DNA of 64,000 nucleotides from Pantoea phytobeneficialis. GTDB taxonomy: Bacteria; Pseudomonadota; Gammaproteobacteria; Enterobacterales; Enterobacteriaceae. Below, one piece after another: positions 35,385-44,479 of the stretch. The notes below the pieces were generated by a model. The model did no database searches. It saw nothing but the letters and a program-made list of their open reading frames with translations, and was not told the origin of the DNA. The first letter of the stretch is position 1, and each line of letters begins with the position of its first letter. The position numbers and the translations under genes are program-made. The DNA is taken from NCBI RefSeq assembly GCF_009728735.1, contig NZ_CP024639.1, positions 160,801 to 224,800 of the forward strand, written 5' to 3'.

Positions 35385-35674
35385 AATTAACGAATCTGTA
35401 TCTGTGAGATTGAGAGAAAAGAAAGGGCTTAAATATCTGAACTGGCAAAAGTCGATAGTTGTCGTTGGAGCTAAAATAAACATACCGGGATTCGCAGTAT
35501 GCCGGTGCGGTTTATAACACGTTAACGAATTGCCATATTGTTCCAGGGAAGAAGGGGGCATGGTGGAAAATCACCACCACAACTTTACCCTCAGCTTCGA
35601 GTTTAGTCAGGAACCCGTTGTAAAACTGGTGGCGCAAAGTGGGAGCCCGATGGCTGCCCACTCATCAAGCGCAG

Positions 35675-36985
35675 TTAGTGAGACTTTTTCATAAACAACG
35701 CGGTGCCTGCGGAGAGCAGGCAGCCAGCCAGAAGGTAAATTGCCACGCTATGCCATTGGCCACCTGACAGGGTGACTAAAGAGGCCGCAATAAACGGCGT
35801 AAAACCACCGCCAACTACGCTGGCGACCTGATAACCTACCCCTGCGCCGCTGTAGCGATAACCTGCGCCAAACATTTCAGTAAACATGGGTTGCTGGACA
35901 CAGACGACCATATCATGCGCAATATTCGCCAGCATAATTGAGAAGAATATTATCCAGACGAGGGATTTTGCCTCCAGTGCCATAAAGAAAGGAAAGGCAC
36001 TCAACATACCGATCACCGCACCGATGATGTAAATGCGATGACGACCGAAGCGATCCGCTAAATGGGCAAAGCAGGGGATGGTAAGACAGCTTAGGCCACC
36101 GACCAGCAGACCGATATTAAGGAACAGTTCGCGTGGCAAGCCTAGATTCTGTGTGGAATAACTCAGTGCGAACGCGGTAACGATATACATTGTCAGTAAT
36201 TCACACAGACGTAGTGCGATAATCTTTAAAAACGCACCCGGATGACGCACCAGTGCCTCCATGACAGGTATGCGTGATTTCTTTGATACTTCTGTTTTCT
36301 GCTGGCGCTCAAATTCAGCGGATTCTTCCATGCCTTTTCGTATCCACAGCGCGGCAAGAACCAGGATCGTGCTGCATAAGAAAGGGATGCGCCAACCCCA
36401 GCTCAGAAATTGCTGGTCCGATGTTAAATGACTGATGAGTGAAACCAGTCCGGTGGAGAGTAAAAGTCCCACGCCGTAGCCGACCTGAACACCACTGCTG
36501 TAAAAGGCTTTTTTCCGCTCAGGTGCACTTTCTACTGACAGCAACGCTGCACCTCCCCATTCTCCACCAACGGCAAAGCCCTGTATGGCTCGCAATGTGA
36601 CCAGCAACACCGGTGCATACCAGCCAATGCTGGAAAAGGTGGGCAACAGGCCGATAAGGGCGGTGGAAATACCCATCATCCAGACCGTCATCATCAACAT
36701 GCGTTTACGGCCCAGACGGTCGCCAAAATGGCCGAAGATTATCCCGCCCAACGGCCGGAACAGAAAGCCGACACCAAAGGTGGCGAATGCAGCGAGTGTT
36801 CCCATCGCTGGGCTAATCTGTGGAAAGAATTCATGGTTAAAGACCAGGGCGGCAGTGATGCCGTAAAGCAAGAAGTCATACCAGTCAACCACCGCACCGG
36901 CAAAGCTACCCCAGGCAGCACGCCGGGCACGATTCAGAGACGGAGTTTTGTTCATGGCTGATGGTGAAATAAGTGGAGAATCCAT
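35675..36985 (-). CDS. MFS transporter, metabolite:H+ symporter family (ShiA/KgtP-like)
   Basis: 436 residues with about 12 membrane helices. The MHS hallmark AAWGSFAGAVVDWYDFLLYG opens the protein, and FGHFGDRLGRKRML is the MFS loop 2-3 signature. Members import organic acids such as shikimate, citrate or 2-oxoglutarate with protons. The ATG at 36985 has AGGACA at a proper distance; others occur at 36955 and 37030. It is divergent from the antitoxin-like gene at 37335. Confidence 0.92.
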   Translation of the reverse strand: MDSPLISPSAMNKTPSLNRARRAAWGSFAGAVVDWYDFLLYGITAALVFNHEFFPQISPAMGTLAAFATFGVGFLFRPLGGIIFGHFGDRLGRKRMLMMTVWMMGISTALIGLLPTFSSIGWYAPVLLVTLRAIQGFAVGGEWGGAALLSVESAPERKKAFYSSGVQVGYGVGLLLSTGLVSLISHLTSDQQFLSWGWRIPFLCSTILVLAALWIRKGMEESAEFERQQKTEVSKKSRIPVMEALVRHPGAFLKIIALRLCELLTMYIVTAFALSYSTQNLGLPRELFLNIGLLVGGLSCLTIPCFAHLADRFGRHRIYIIGAVIGMLSAFPFFMALEAKSLVWIIFFSIMLANIAHDMVVCVQQPMFTEMFGAGYRYSGAGVGYQVASVVGGGFTPFIAASLVTLSGGQWHSVAIYLLAGCLLSAGTALFMKKSH

Positions 36986-37193
36986 AGTTGTCCTGTTTGC
37001 ACTATTTTTAGTTGTTAGAACGAGCAGCAAGTCATTCTCATCAAAGCGGGCATCATTCAGAGTCGGCCAAGAGACTACTCTGTCATCAGCTTGGATGAAA
37101 CCCTTATCCGGTGATACTTGCGCGAAGCTGTCTGTGCCATAAGGCTAAGCTGAGAGGCTGTACAAGTTATCCAAATCGGTCACGCAAGTCTTA

Positions 37194-37220
37194 ATTGATA
37201 AAAAATAAATATTTATCAAT
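37194..37220. promoter_or_regulatory. AT-rich inverted repeat between divergent genes
   Basis: ATTGATAAA and TTTATCAAT form a perfect 9-bp dyad with a nine-base spacer, about 115 bp before the HigA-like gene and in the promoter region shared with the transporter. It may be an operator. Nothing else stands out in 36986-37334. Confidence 0.4.
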
Positions 37221-37334
37221 AAGATATAAAAGTGCGCAAAATGATAGTTATGTTAAATTACCTGTCCATCTATCACGGCCAGTCTGCGTCATCATTCCCT
37301 ACCCGTAACTTCTGAATTATGAGGATTATCACTG

Positions 37335-37640
37335 ATGACTATGCATAACCCCCCACACGCGGGTGAAATTATTTCCGATATTATGGAGGATCTTGATATC
37401 GGCATCAGAGAGCTAGCCCGTGCTCTGGCCGTTGCGCCCTCCACAGCTTCACGTATGGTTTCTGGATTGACTGCTATCACACCAGAAATGGCTATCAAGC
37501 TGTCAGTTGTAATCGGCAGTACTCCCGCGATGTGGTTACGTATTCAAGCTGCCTATGACCTTGACCGGGCGGAAAAAACTGTCGACCTCTCTGTTTTGAA
37601 TACAAGTTATAAACCAGCCCCTTTAAAAGGTGCCAACTGA
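37335..37640 (+). CDS. HigA-type antitoxin (XRE helix-turn-helix), no toxin beside it
   Basis: 101 residues of the HigA/VapI addiction-module antidote family: NPPHAGEIISDIMEDLDIGI, helix-turn-helix IRELARALAVAPSTASRMVSG, then ITPEMAIKLSVVIGSTPAMWLRIQAAYDL. These normally follow a HigB-type RNase gene in the same operon. Here the 350 bp upstream contain no toxin gene, so it is an orphan antitoxin or stand-alone regulator. Two possible ATGs are six bases apart. Confidence 0.9.
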   Translation: MTMHNPPHAGEIISDIMEDLDIGIRELARALAVAPSTASRMVSGLTAITPEMAIKLSVVIGSTPAMWLRIQAAYDLDRAEKTVDLSVLNTSYKPAPLKGAN

Positions 37641-37688
37641 GCCGATTAAGAGGCTTCAAAGCCACTGTTTCTTAATGACATTCCCGAA

Positions 37689-37714
37689 CTGGGCAGGCTA
37701 CCTGTTCTGCCCAG
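37689..37714. terminator. Hairpin between convergent genes
   Basis: CTGGGCAG and CTGCCCAG form a perfect 8-bp stem with a 10-base loop, 48 bp after the antitoxin gene and 17 bp before the end of the minus-strand dehydratase operon. It could terminate both. Confidence 0.6.
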
Positions 37715-37731
37715 ATTTCAGGAGTGTTACG

Positions 37732-38889
37732 TCAAAATATGTTAGCAGTCAGAGCATTCTCTTTTAAAAATTCACGATTAATCGTGAAGCCCAACCCAGG
37801 CTCTTGCGGTAACGCTAACCAACCCTGTTCATGTTCAAGCGGATTCTCGACCAGCGCGGTGCGGAACGGATGTGATGATGTGTCGTATTCGAAAAGCGGT
37901 TGGCTGGCATAGAGCGCATAGTGGGTGACCGGGGTTGAGGCGATCAGATGCAAAGAAGCGTATTGACCCACCGCAGTGCCCCAGACATGAGGGTTGACCT
38001 GAACGCCGCCTGCCGTGGCTAACACGTTAATATGACGTAATGCAGTCACCCCACCCGCCAGGCAGATATCCGGTTGGGCAATATCAATGGCCTGAGATGC
38101 AATGAGATCACGGAAGCCAAACAATGAAAACTCCGCTTCACCACCCGCGATGGGAATATCCAGCGCATCCCTCACCCGGCGGTAAGCAACATAATCTTCA
38201 GGAATAACCGGCTCTTCCATCCACAGCAAATCGTAATCGGCCAGGGCGCGTCCAAGGCGAATGGCATCATTGGCACCATAGCCGTGGTTAACATCGATCA
38301 TAAATTTGCTGCGTTCGCCAACGGCTTCCCTGATAGCAGACATCACTTTTACGTCATCATCAACACCAAAGCCTAACTTCACCTTCATCAGGGAAAAACC
38401 GGCTTCACTGTGGCGTATCGCCTCACTGGCCATAGCATCCGCCTGGCCGCGTCCTTCCGTACGGAAAAAACCTGTCGCATAACATTGCACGCGCTCACGA
38501 AACGCGCCGCCAAGCAGTTGCCAAAGCGGCAACCCTGCCGCTTTACCGCAGATGTCCCACAACGCAATATCAACTGCGCTGATGGCCCCCAGCACCACCC
38601 CCTTACGGCCATAATCTCGCGTTTTGACATACATGTCATGCCACAAGACTTCTGTATTGCGCGGATCTTTACCGATGATCAATGGCTTCAGGGCGCTGTT
38701 GATGGCGGCGGCAGCGATTTCAGGAGGCTGCAAGCCAACACTGAACGTCTCACCCCACCCCTCAATGCCTTCGTCGGTGGCGATGCGCACCAGCACGGTG
38801 GATCGTCCCTGCACCCAGCCTTGTGAGTAGGCAAATGGCCGATCCAGTTTGCTCTTCAGGATATAGGTTTCTACTTCAGTAATTTTCAT
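37732..38889 (-). CDS. Enolase-superfamily sugar-acid dehydratase (mandelate racemase type)
   Basis: 385 residues with the mandelate-racemase set of residues: LMKVKLGFG (KxK), MIDVNHGYG, WMEEPVIPED and AGGEAEFSLFG (Mg ligands), NPHVWGTAVG (His). It is a paralogue of the 4400-5566 enzyme and differs clearly from E. coli DgoD. As last gene of an operon with DgoK and DgoA it probably makes 2-keto-3-deoxygalactonate or a stereoisomer from an aldonate; the precise acid is unknown. Confidence 0.91.
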   Translation of the reverse strand: MKITEVETYILKSKLDRPFAYSQGWVQGRSTVLVRIATDEGIEGWGETFSVGLQPPEIAAAAINSALKPLIIGKDPRNTEVLWHDMYVKTRDYGRKGVVLGAISAVDIALWDICGKAAGLPLWQLLGGAFRERVQCYATGFFRTEGRGQADAMASEAIRHSEAGFSLMKVKLGFGVDDDVKVMSAIREAVGERSKFMIDVNHGYGANDAIRLGRALADYDLLWMEEPVIPEDYVAYRRVRDALDIPIAGGEAEFSLFGFRDLIASQAIDIAQPDICLAGGVTALRHINVLATAGGVQVNPHVWGTAVGQYASLHLIASTPVTHYALYASQPLFEYDTSSHPFRTALVENPLEHEQGWLALPQEPGLGFTINREFLKENALTANIF

Positions 38890-38895
38890 CTCAGA

Positions 38896-40245
38896 TTACT
38901 CCTGCGTAGCTTGTGCCATAAGGGATGAGGATTTTTCTTCGCGGATAACCGGCTTACCGACGAACCAGAAATAAATACCTGCGCCAAGCACAGAGACAAC
39001 CGCGGAAATCAGAAACACCAGCGTAAAACTGTGAGTAGCATCGACAATCGCGCCAGCGACCAGCGGTGAAACTGTCGCACCGAGGAAGCCACCGAAATTC
39101 TGCACTGCGGCGACAGAGGCTACGGTGCCAGGGGCTGTGACTTCGGCTGGAATCGACCAGGCATGCGCGACTACGCCACCATTAAAACCGAGCGCAAACG
39201 CCATTAAGATCACCGCGACAGTCAGGCCCGCACCTTCACCGAACATGCCATTAAATGGCAGCAGCGCCAGGACGATAGCCTGTAACACCAGCGCACCAAT
39301 GATGGTGACCTTCTTGGCTTTAAGTGTGCTCCAGCCGGAACGTTCGGAGAGCTTACCTGAAATCACACCGCTCACGAGATCACCGATGATCGCACCAATC
39401 CACGGGACGCTGGCGACCAGTCCTAAAGAGGAAAATTTAATCCCAAACTGGTTAATGATATAAAGTGGGATAAAGACCAGGAAAATCTGGTAAACCCACA
39501 TATTACAAAAGAAACCCGCCATCATGCCCCACATCGTTTGATGTTTGAATAATTCCCTCCAGGGTAAATTATTTTTTGTAATTATGGGGGTGGCATCATG
39601 CTGAATATATTCCCGTTCTTCTTTTGTCAGGGATTTATGTTTCTCAATATCCCGATAGAAGGCAAAAAATATCACTGCGGCAATAATTCCTGCCCCACCG
39701 GCAATGAAATACATTTCACGCCAGCCAATTTCTGAAACGATCCAGATAAGTAAAAAGGTAAAGAAGGCCGGTCCTACTTTAAGTGCAGCATCCCAGCTGG
39801 CATTGGCGATGCCCTGCTCCTTTTTTGGGAACCAGCGGGTAACAATTTTATTCGTGGCTGGTAAGGAGGGTGCTTCAGCCAGACCGAGCCAGATACGGGC
39901 CAGTATAAAGCCAGTAAGCGTATAGGACATACCCATCGCGACTGTCGCGGCACTCCAGATGATCACGGACGCGCCCAACAGGATACGCGGGCTGAAACGA
40001 TCGACAAACCAGCCGGAAGGTAATTGACCAAATGCATAAGCTAAAGCAAAGGCGCTTCCCAGCAGGCCGATATCCGTAGCGGTGATATGCATTTCAGTTT
40101 GCATTACCGGCGCTGCGATAGAAAGCGTCAGGCGGTCAATATTATTAATGATCGCCAGCAGGCACAGTAACCCTAGCACTCCCCAGCGTTGCCGCCCTGG
40201 AGGTTTCATGGTCGAGCTTTGTTTTGACAGAGTAAATCCAGACAT
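38896..40245 (-). CDS. MFS transporter, anion:cation symporter family (sugar-acid permease)
   Basis: 449 residues with 12 predicted helices. WGVLGLLCLLAIINNIDRLT in the first helix and LGSAFALAYAFGQLPSGWFV are typical of the DgoT/GudP/hexuronate family. It would import the sugar acid with protons. It sits between the aldolase and the dehydratase genes, six bases from the latter. Confidence 0.93.
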   Translation of the reverse strand: MSGFTLSKQSSTMKPPGRQRWGVLGLLCLLAIINNIDRLTLSIAAPVMQTEMHITATDIGLLGSAFALAYAFGQLPSGWFVDRFSPRILLGASVIIWSAATVAMGMSYTLTGFILARIWLGLAEAPSLPATNKIVTRWFPKKEQGIANASWDAALKVGPAFFTFLLIWIVSEIGWREMYFIAGGAGIIAAVIFFAFYRDIEKHKSLTKEEREYIQHDATPIITKNNLPWRELFKHQTMWGMMAGFFCNMWVYQIFLVFIPLYIINQFGIKFSSLGLVASVPWIGAIIGDLVSGVISGKLSERSGWSTLKAKKVTIIGALVLQAIVLALLPFNGMFGEGAGLTVAVILMAFALGFNGGVVAHAWSIPAEVTAPGTVASVAAVQNFGGFLGATVSPLVAGAIVDATHSFTLVFLISAVVSVLGAGIYFWFVGKPVIREEKSSSLMAQATQE

Positions 40246-40319
40246 TTATTTTCTCCTGTAGGGTAGAGAGAATAAGGCCACGTTCTTTATGCCGTAGCCG
40301 TTTTATTACGGGAAAATAG

Positions 40320-40952
40320 TTATTGGTTTTTTATGGCGTCCCAGGCGTGCACCAGATTTATTGCTCTTTGCGAAACCATTCGTGCGTTATCTCCGGCTTT
40401 ATACAGATTGCTACCAAGCCCGAAAAAATGAATACCGGCTTGGTGATAATCAATAAACTGCCCAGCTTCTATTCCGCCAACCGCGCCCAATGGGATGTCT
40501 GAAGGTAGAACTGCGCGCAGCGCATTGATACCACTGGCCCCTATCACGGATGCCGGAAAGAACTTAAGGCCGCTGGCTCCTGCGGCAATCGCCGTAAAAG
40601 CCTCGGTTGCTGTCAACACGCCCGGCAGAGATAACATGCCCCGTGAACGGGTTTGCTCAATGACGGCCTTATCGACGTTGGGACTCACGACGATGCCGCC
40701 ACCACAGTCTGCCAGTCGGTCGACATCATGTGGGTTCAGCACTGTGCCAGCACCGATGAGAATGTTCGAAGGTAATGTTTTTATCAGCCGAGATATGGAT
40801 TCAAACGGTTGCGGGGAGTTCAGGGGAACCTCAATGATCTCGATTCCCGCTTCGACCAACGCATAGCCAATATCCACCACTTCGTCGGGTTTAACACCGC
40901 GCAATATGGCGATAAGCCCCCGCTTAGCCCCTGATAAAGTTAATTCAGACAT
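40320..40952 (-). CDS. dgoA: 2-dehydro-3-deoxy-6-phosphogalactonate aldolase
   Basis: 210 residues of the KDPG/KDPGal aldolase family: GLIAILRGVKPDEV, EAGIEIIEVPLNSP with the catalytic Glu, and GLKFFPASVIGASGI with the Schiff-base Lys. It splits KDPGal into pyruvate and glyceraldehyde 3-phosphate. The ATG at 40952 follows AGGAGCAACATC and overlaps the kinase gene by eight bases; the open frame extends upstream but inside dgoK. Confidence 0.93.
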   Translation of the reverse strand: MSELTLSGAKRGLIAILRGVKPDEVVDIGYALVEAGIEIIEVPLNSPQPFESISRLIKTLPSNILIGAGTVLNPHDVDRLADCGGGIVVSPNVDKAVIEQTRSRGMLSLPGVLTATEAFTAIAAGASGLKFFPASVIGASGINALRAVLPSDIPLGAVGGIEAGQFIDYHQAGIHFFGLGSNLYKAGDNARMVSQRAINLVHAWDAIKNQ

Positions 40953-41877
40953 GATGTTGCTCCTCCTGCCGCTGCCACAGGGTTTGTGCACTCTGGAACA
41001 GCCCGGCGCGTACCGCTTCGTCAGCATCCACCAGGGTGACAGCAAAGCCCGCCAGCGTTAAAGCCTGGCGATAAAGCGCGGAGAGGGAGCCTGATGCAAT
41101 TAACATTACCTGGCGCTGCGACGTCTGTTGATGGCATGCCGCTACCTCTGCACCAATCAACAATCCCGATAAGCGCGAGGCGCTTGCTGTCGGGGTGCAG
41201 TCACTCAGTAAGGTGGTTGAGCGCACGGTGAACAACTGTTGAGAGAGTGATCCCCCACTTAACATCAGCTTCACTGCCGCGATAAACGCCGGAGAGTGTT
41301 CATCAATTTCACCGACAGCATCGGCGACCGCGTGGCGCAGGATAGAATGCGTGCTCATCAGGTTGAACAGTTCCCCGGTCATAAACGTGCTAAAACCGGT
41401 GACAACTGCATCCTCCAGCGAGACCCATTTGCTGTGAGTGCCGGGCATCACGATCAATCCGTTCTTAAGCTGGCCTGATCGCACTGCACCCAACAACATG
41501 GTTTCCTCGCCACGCATGACATCGTAAGCCGGTGAACGTTGGCATACGCCTGGCAAGATACGGATGTCTCTTTCGCCAGCAATTCTGATCGGTGACATCA
41601 GAAGCTCGTTCACCGTCAGCGGGACCGTGCTGTAACCGGCGTCCTGCCAGCCCTGGCGGGAGCCCGCCATCCCACAAATCAATACCGGCAGGTCGGATGA
41701 TGCGCCAAGTTGCGCCAGATGCTGCTCCAGCACGCGTGAAAACGACCGGTCGGCCATACTGCCTAACCCCTGGTGGGTACGCACCTCACTCAGGGTTTTG
41801 CCCTGCCCGTCCACCAGCCACAGTCGAAAGCTTGAGGTGCCCCAGTCACAGAGTCCAAATTCCGCAGTGTTGCTCAT
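40945..41877 (-). CDS. dgoK: 2-dehydro-3-deoxygalactonokinase
   Basis: 310 residues. CDWGTSSFRLWLVDGQGKTL is the ATP-binding start of the DgoK family, and GLIVMPGTHSKWVSLEDAVV and FSTFMTGELFNLM are also characteristic. It phosphorylates 2-keto-3-deoxygalactonate with ATP at O6, feeding DgoA. A GGAGATAAAG ribosome site precedes ATG 41877. Confidence 0.94.
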   Translation of the reverse strand: MSNTAEFGLCDWGTSSFRLWLVDGQGKTLSEVRTHQGLGSMADRSFSRVLEQHLAQLGASSDLPVLICGMAGSRQGWQDAGYSTVPLTVNELLMSPIRIAGERDIRILPGVCQRSPAYDVMRGEETMLLGAVRSGQLKNGLIVMPGTHSKWVSLEDAVVTGFSTFMTGELFNLMSTHSILRHAVADAVGEIDEHSPAFIAAVKLMLSGGSLSQQLFTVRSTTLLSDCTPTASASRLSGLLIGAEVAACHQQTSQRQVMLIASGSLSALYRQALTLAGFAVTLVDADEAVRAGLFQSAQTLWQRQEEQHHV

Positions 41878-41926
41878 CTTTATCTCCGGGTTCACATGCT
41901 CTGCACCCTGGGTGCAGAGCAAACGG

Positions 41927-42598
41927 TCAGATACGGCCAAACTCTGCCAGCAGGTCTTCAACGGTTTTGCCCTGCTTCACCCATTCGCGCGTGGCCTGTT
42001 CACGCTCAACCTGTTCTTTCGCCAGATTTAAAACGTCTTGCGCATTTTCCAGAGGGATCACCACCACCCCCATCAGGTCAGCCACGATAAAATCGCCAGG
42101 TTTTACTAACTGACCGCCGACCGCGATGGGAACGTTGATGGACAGTTCTTCTTTACGCCCGGAAAACATGGTGTGGGTACCGCGAGGCGTGATCGCCCGG
42201 CTCCAGATTGGCCAGTTAATATCTTCCAGTTCATCGGTGTCGCGCCCGGCCCCGTCAATGATCATGGCGCGAATCCCACGATTCTGCGCCAGGCCCCCCA
42301 TCAGCCCTCCGCAAACGGAGGTGTTACCGTCACCGCCGGCATCCACCACGATCACATCACCAGGTTGTCCCATCTCCAGTGCTTTCAATGGATCAACCAG
42401 GTCGCCTTTAGAGAGCTGCACGGTAATGGCCTGTCCACAGACTTTGGCGCGGAATGCGGGTTTAATGCCGCTGTCCATCACGCCAGTGCGGTACTGCACA
42501 TCGGCAAAAACCGCAGCAATGGAATAGCTCTGCAATAAAGCGTCAAACTGAGCCAGCAGCTCTGGCTGGCGGGTGAAATCATTAAACTGCTTCAGCAT
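41927..42598 (-). CDS. RraA-like protein (HMG/CHA aldolase or RraA fold)
   Basis: 223 residues of the RraA/4-hydroxy-4-methyl-2-oxoglutarate aldolase family: GDVIVVDAGGDGNTSVCGGL, the signature IDGAGRDTDELEDINWPIWS, then GQLVKPGDFIVADLMGVVVIP. Members cleave short hydroxy-keto acids or inhibit RNase E; catabolic context argues for an aldolase or related enzyme here. Start 42598 has GGAG nine bases upstream. It overlaps the end of the dehydrogenase gene by 17 bases. Confidence 0.85.
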   Translation of the reverse strand: MLKQFNDFTRQPELLAQFDALLQSYSIAAVFADVQYRTGVMDSGIKPAFRAKVCGQAITVQLSKGDLVDPLKALEMGQPGDVIVVDAGGDGNTSVCGGLMGGLAQNRGIRAMIIDGAGRDTDELEDINWPIWSRAITPRGTHTMFSGRKEELSINVPIAVGGQLVKPGDFIVADLMGVVVIPLENAQDVLNLAKEQVEREQATREWVKQGKTVEDLLAEFGRI

Positions 42599-43613
42599 GG
42601 TCATTTGCTCCTTTGCTGCGAAGCGCAAGGGCTTCGCCATTAACCGGGAATCGTGGTGTTTTGCCTGTCAGCACACTGGCAACTTCAGTGGCCGCCAACT
42701 GGCGTGCGGCACGAATTGATTCTTCGGAGTAGTAGGCCGAATGGGGTGTCACGATGACATTTGGCAGAGAGAAAATCGGGTTGTCCGCAGGATTCCATTG
42801 CGCGCGTTTTGCCGGTTCCTCTTCGGGATCGTCCAGTGCCGCACCGGTAATCCAGCCTTCATGCAGTGCGCGGTACAACGCCTGATTATCGATAGTGGGG
42901 CCACGTCCGGTATTAATGATTAACGCCCGACGCTTCATGGCTTTGAATTCTGCTTCGCTAAGGAAATGACGGGTATCCGTGGTCATCGGTACCTGCATCA
43001 TGAAAATGTCGGATTGTGTGATGAGCGTTGCTTTGTTGACCAGTTTCACCTGATGTTGCTGTGCTAATGCCGGATCGATGTAAGGATCGTAGACGATGAC
43101 ATTCACGCCAAAGGCGCGAGCGCGTTCGGCGATTGCCTGGCCAATGCGGCCAAATGAAACAATCCCCATCGTTTGTCCACGCAGGCGATAGACAGGTGCG
43201 CCGGATTGCCACTGCCAGACGCCCTGATGTGTGGCGGTATTGTAAGCAAACAGGTTACGGGCCAGCGCCAGCCACATGCTGATGGCATGATCGGCGACTT
43301 CCTCGGTGCAGTAATCCCGTACATTTGTTACCAATATGTTTCGATTGGTAGCGGCGTCCACATCGACAATATCGACACCGACACCGTAACGGGCAATCAC
43401 CTTGCATTGAGTCATGGCGGAGATCACCTTTGCGCCGACACGGGCGTACTGACTCATGATGGCGTCGCAATTACGAGCAGCTTCAACCAGGTCATCCTCA
43501 GATTTCGCCTGTAAACCAATAACATCCGCACCTGCGGCATTGAGGATCTCTTCTTCAATGGCAATGTCGCCGTAATCGTAATCAGTAATAACCACCTTAA
43601 ATCTTCGACTCAT
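42582..43613 (-). CDS. D-2-hydroxyacid dehydrogenase
   Basis: 343 residues of the D-isomer-specific family: VIARYGVGVDIVDVDAA (catalytic Arg region), nucleotide-binding GIVSFGRIGQ, RRALIINTGRGPTIDN, and TPHSAYYSE with the catalytic His. It resembles the CtBP-like bacterial dehydrogenases seen in sugar-acid operons. It may oxidise or reduce a 2-hydroxy/2-keto acid related to the imported substrate. It is first in the operon, 78 bp after the palindromic operator. Confidence 0.91.
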   Translation of the reverse strand: MSRRFKVVITDYDYGDIAIEEEILNAAGADVIGLQAKSEDDLVEAARNCDAIMSQYARVGAKVISAMTQCKVIARYGVGVDIVDVDAATNRNILVTNVRDYCTEEVADHAISMWLALARNLFAYNTATHQGVWQWQSGAPVYRLRGQTMGIVSFGRIGQAIAERARAFGVNVIVYDPYIDPALAQQHQVKLVNKATLITQSDIFMMQVPMTTDTRHFLSEAEFKAMKRRALIINTGRGPTIDNQALYRALHEGWITGAALDDPEEEPAKRAQWNPADNPIFSLPNVIVTPHSAYYSEESIRAARQLAATEVASVLTGKTPRFPVNGEALALRSKGANDHAEAV

Positions 43614-43690
43614 CAGACGCTCCTTTAACCAGATTGAGTAGGTTTCGTGGCCAGCATTAGCTGCCGGTTTTGAAAAAAACTAACTGAGAT

Positions 43691-43702
43691 CTGGTATACC
43701 AG
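43691..43702. promoter_or_regulatory. Perfect palindrome CTGGTATACCAG, probable GntR/FCD operator
   Basis: The 12-bp dyad contains TGGTATACCA, the shape typical of FadR-type GntR operators. It lies 78 bp upstream of the dehydrogenase start, between the GntR gene and the operon. It is most likely the control site for the 43613-37732 operon. Confidence 0.7.
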
Positions 43703-43786
43703 TCAAAGAAAAGTTAAAAAAATGTGACCAGGATTGGTTTTTTAGTGATTACGCAGGAATGGGCCAGGTATCCCTGGCTCAGAAGA

Positions 43787-44479
43787 TCAGGAGGACGTCG
43801 TCAGGGAAGCCGCGTCGGCGGCGGCAATGTCTTCAACGCCGATCTCATAGGTTTCGCGGGTACGGCCTAAATGGCGTTCGAGAATGGTCAGAACTTCTGC
43901 GTGCGCATCATTTCTGATGGCAGCAACAATGTCACCATGTTCCTGATAAGAAAGGGATGTGTGCTGAGGTTTTGCAGACAGATGGGTACGTAGCGCCGCA
44001 ATCTTCGCCGCATAACGCACATAAGAGTTGGTCAGGTAAGCGTTGTCACAGAAATCAAAAAAGCGCTGGTGGAAATCATTATCCAGCTCCAGATAACGGC
44101 GAAAATCCCCCTCACTCTGAGCGACATCCATTTGTTTAACCACTGCATCCAGTGCATCGGCCAGCCCTTTTGCATTCTGCTGCATAGCCAGAGTGAGTGC
44201 CGCGGTTTCAAGAACCTGCCTGAAAGCACAGATTTCGCGGACTTCTCTGGCGCTCAGTGTAAACACCCGCACGCCTGATTGCGGCTTAATCGTAACAAGA
44301 CCCTCGTTACTGAGCTGGGCAAGCGCTTCACGAACCGGTGTTTTTGAGACATTCAACTCAGCGGCAACCGTGCGTTCGCTAATGGCTGCACCCAACGGAA
44401 TATCGCCATGAACTATCAGCTTACGAACGTGATCGGTTACCACCGCTGTCAGTGACTTAGGTCGCTCAAAATCTGCCAC
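43787..44479 (-). CDS. GntR-family regulator, FCD subfamily
   Basis: 230 residues. The winged helix has KLIVHGDIPLGAAISERTVA and the recognition helix VSKTPVREALAQLSNEGLV; the FCD domain has ICAFRQVLETAALTLAMQ and the His-containing DNDFHQRFFDFCDN. It probably represses the sugar-acid operon just downstream on the same strand through CTGGTATACCAG. It is distinct in sequence from the GntR protein at 11099-11782. Confidence 0.92.
   Translation of the reverse strand: MADFERPKSLTAVVTDHVRKLIVHGDIPLGAAISERTVAAELNVSKTPVREALAQLSNEGLVTIKPQSGVRVFTLSAREVREICAFRQVLETAALTLAMQQNAKGLADALDAVVKQMDVAQSEGDFRRYLELDNDFHQRFFDFCDNAYLTNSYVRYAAKIAALRTHLSAKPQHTSLSYQEHGDIVAAIRNDAHAEVLTILERHLGRTRETYEIGVEDIAAADAASLTTSS

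Noticed and set aside
35520..35640. Minus-strand fragment containing FLTKLEAEGKVVVVIF and HHAPFFPG
   Set aside because: It faintly recalls the DDE region of IS630-type transposases, but it is short, flanked by stops and lacks the catalytic Asp, so it cannot be supported.
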